From Candidatus Bathyarchaeota archaeon (GTDB taxonomy: Archaea; Thermoproteota; Bathyarchaeia; Bathyarchaeales; Bathyarchaeaceae): 6,835 bases of DNA. The notes under the pieces are model-generated. The model searched no databases. It saw only the letters and a list, made by a program, of their open reading frames with translations, and was not told where the DNA came from. Position 1 is the stretch's first letter, and each line of letters opens with the position of its first letter. Location of the stretch: positions 283,104 to 289,938 of the forward strand of contig CP070791.1 in assembly GCA_020346825.1 (NCBI GenBank). Direction: 5' to 3'. Both the position numbers and the translations under genes were made by a program. Of this stretch, positions 5,741-6,835 are shown in pieces.

Positions 5741-6562
5741 TCAGAGGTTCCGGATGATTTCGTTGGACAAGGCGCCAAAGTCCTCTGGTGCCAATTTCCG
5801 CGCCCTTTTTTCATGAAAAACCAAGAATTCAGCCACTTCTACTGCCCTTCTTTTCTTCAGTCCCCGCTTCTGCAGAAAGGGAATAATGGAATTTCTCACC
5901 TTCTTGTTTCTTTGAGTAAAGAGTGTTCGCACGAGATCTAGAAAGACTTCTTCATCCTCAACCTCGAAAGGGGAAGCCCGTGGTCTCAGACGCACGATCG
6001 CTGAATCTACGTCTGGTGGAGGATAGAACATTTCTCGCGACACATATTCCAGAAGCTCTATTTCAGCTCGATAATACGCAGTTACGGTTAGCCTCCCGTA
6101 ACTTCTGCTACCTACAGAAGCCACCAATCTTTCAGCAAATTCTTTCTGGAAAGTTAACACCGCGCAGTCAAATTTCAATTCCAAAAGCCAGAACAGGAGT
6201 AGAGAAGAAATCGAGTAGGGAGGGGTGGAAATGACCTTGTTAAATTGAGGTATGGAAACCTTGAGTATGTCCCCCTCTATTAGATCCACATTCTGCAAAT
6301 CGTGAAGCTGCTCTCCCAGCAATTTCATTAGCTCACGGTCAACCTCAACTGAAATAACTTTTTTACATCCACTAGAAATAAATCGTGTTAAGAACCCAAG
6401 CCCAGCGCCCACTTCAAGAACAACATCATCTTGGGCTAAAGCCCCGTACCCTATCAACCTCTGCAAAAGATCCGTGTCTACCACAAAATTTTGGCCCAAG
6501 CGTTTTTTGGGCGAAAACCTGTAAAGATGTAGGAGCCGCTTTGTGCGCTGAAGAAGGCTCAT
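5741..6562 (-). CDS. ksgA: Small-subunit rRNA adenine dimethyltransferase KsgA/Dim1
   Basis: KsgA/Dim1 dimethylates two adjacent adenines in the terminal hairpin of 16S rRNA using SAM, a late check on small-subunit assembly. The 273-residue protein has the N-terminal LGQNFVVD at 22-29, SAM motif I EVGAGLGFLT at 50-59, the acidic SVEVDREL at 71-78 and EGDIL at 96-100. FYPPPDVDSAIVRLRP (179-194) and the basic helical C-terminal domain with LFTQRNKKVRNS (214-225) are typical. One departure is motif IV, normally NLPYxISS, which here reads TPPYSISS (113-120), so the Asn that usually holds the adenine amino group is Thr. Everything else looks functional. The start ATG 6562 has GGTG 5 nt upstream. 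The gap to the DUF655 stop is 10 nt, consistent with the conserved archaeal DUF655-ksgA pairing and a shared transcript. Confidence 0.95.
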   Translation of the reverse strand: MSLLQRTKRLLHLYRFSPKKRLGQNFVVDTDLLQRLIGYGALAQDDVVLEVGAGLGFLTRFISSGCKKVISVEVDRELMKLLGEQLHDLQNVDLIEGDILKVSIPQFNKVISTPPYSISSLLLFWLLELKFDCAVLTFQKEFAERLVASVGSRSYGRLTVTAYYRAEIELLEYVSREMFYPPPDVDSAIVRLRPRASPFEVEDEEVFLDLVRTLFTQRNKKVRNSIIPFLQKRGLKKRRAVEVAEFLVFHEKRARKLAPEDFGALSNEIIRNL

Positions 6563-6572
6563 GATTGCACCA

Positions 6573-6835
6573 TTAGGGCGCTCTCGTGAATAGCCTGTAT
6601 TTGCTTTCGCCAGCCAGTTCCTCCAAAATCCTTTTCGAAATGAGTTTGGCGGGATTGGGTATGTTGGCGCGATGCTGTAAATCGTCGAAGTTCATGAAGG
6701 AAGTTTTTTCTCTTTCGTCAAGAATCTGCCACATGTATTTCTTTCCAATACCAGGAATCAATTCTAACGCATGCATTCTAGGCGTAATCGCCTGGGCTGT
6801 GTTGAAGAAACTCACGAACCAGCTCTCTCGATTGA
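6573..6835 (-). CDS. DUF655 family protein, C-terminal part (5' end beyond window)
   Basis: This is the C-terminal 87 codons or so of a DUF655 protein, an archaeal family of about 190 residues thought to bind RNA or DNA and of unknown function. The frame stays open to the right edge, and the residues before the apparent GTG start (6815) read NRESWF and continue naturally into SFFNTAQAITPRMHALELIPGIGKK. I therefore take the gene as partial and not as an 80-residue ORF. LELIPGIGKKYMWQIL is a helix-hairpin-helix motif, followed by FDDLQHRANIPNPAKLISKRILEEL and the typical ending KYRLFTRAP. The gene lies 10 nt upstream of ksgA. In many archaea the order is rpl21e, rpoF, DUF655, ksgA, so those two genes would be expected to the right. 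The family call is firm; the molecular role is unknown. Confidence 0.9.
   Translation of the reverse strand, partial: NRESWFVSFFNTAQAITPRMHALELIPGIGKKYMWQILDEREKTSFMNFDDLQHRANIPNPAKLISKRILEELAGESKYRLFTRAP

Noticed and set aside
1..6835. Possible mobile element, CRISPR array, defence cluster or other undescribed multi-gene system.
   Set aside because: No repeats, terminal inverted repeats, transposase or integrase motifs, spacer pattern or unknown gene cluster were seen; every gene falls into a known, mostly housekeeping, family.

Overview
This window reads as a stretch of archaeal chromosome. The evidence is a diphthamide synthase Dph2 gene, an archaeal-type large-subunit ribosomal protein L10e, a DUF655 gene directly upstream of ksgA, a METTL5-type methyltransferase, GGTGA-type Shine-Dalgarno sites and T-rich ends without hairpins. 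The gene set is compatible with a TACK-type archaeon (Bathyarchaeia-like), but there is no rRNA here and the lineage is a guess. Every region belongs to a familiar housekeeping class, and I see no CRISPR array, insertion sequence, integrase, toxin-antitoxin pair or defence cluster.

Layout. Bases 1-1309 hold a leftward pair: dph2, then a METTL5-like rRNA adenine methyltransferase that overlaps its end by 28 nt and runs off the left edge. The dph2 frame is intact over 337 codons except for one amber codon at codon 38. A short divergent promoter region (1310-1430) separates this pair from the rightward ppsA gene (1431-4055). PpsA is a phosphoenolpyruvate synthase carrying an apparent zinc-ribbon insert in its catalytic barrel. 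It converges on the leftward gene for ribosomal protein L10e, with 8 nt between the stop codons.

The right half is one leftward gene string. From its upstream end it holds DUF655 (entering from the right edge), ksgA, a decayed GNAT acetyltransferase, a divergent dCTP deaminase/dUTPase-family gene, and rpl10e. rpl10e seems to have its own promoter.

Together, most genes serve the translation apparatus: EF-2 modification (Dph2), small-subunit rRNA methylation (KsgA, probably METTL5) and a ribosomal protein (L10e). PpsA supplies gluconeogenic PEP and the dCTP deaminase-like protein touches pyrimidine nucleotide pools. The points worth a second look are the amber codon in dph2, the broken acetyltransferase, the zinc-ribbon insert in PpsA, and altered active-site motifs in both the dCTP deaminase-like protein and KsgA. 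I found no convincing new multi-gene system.
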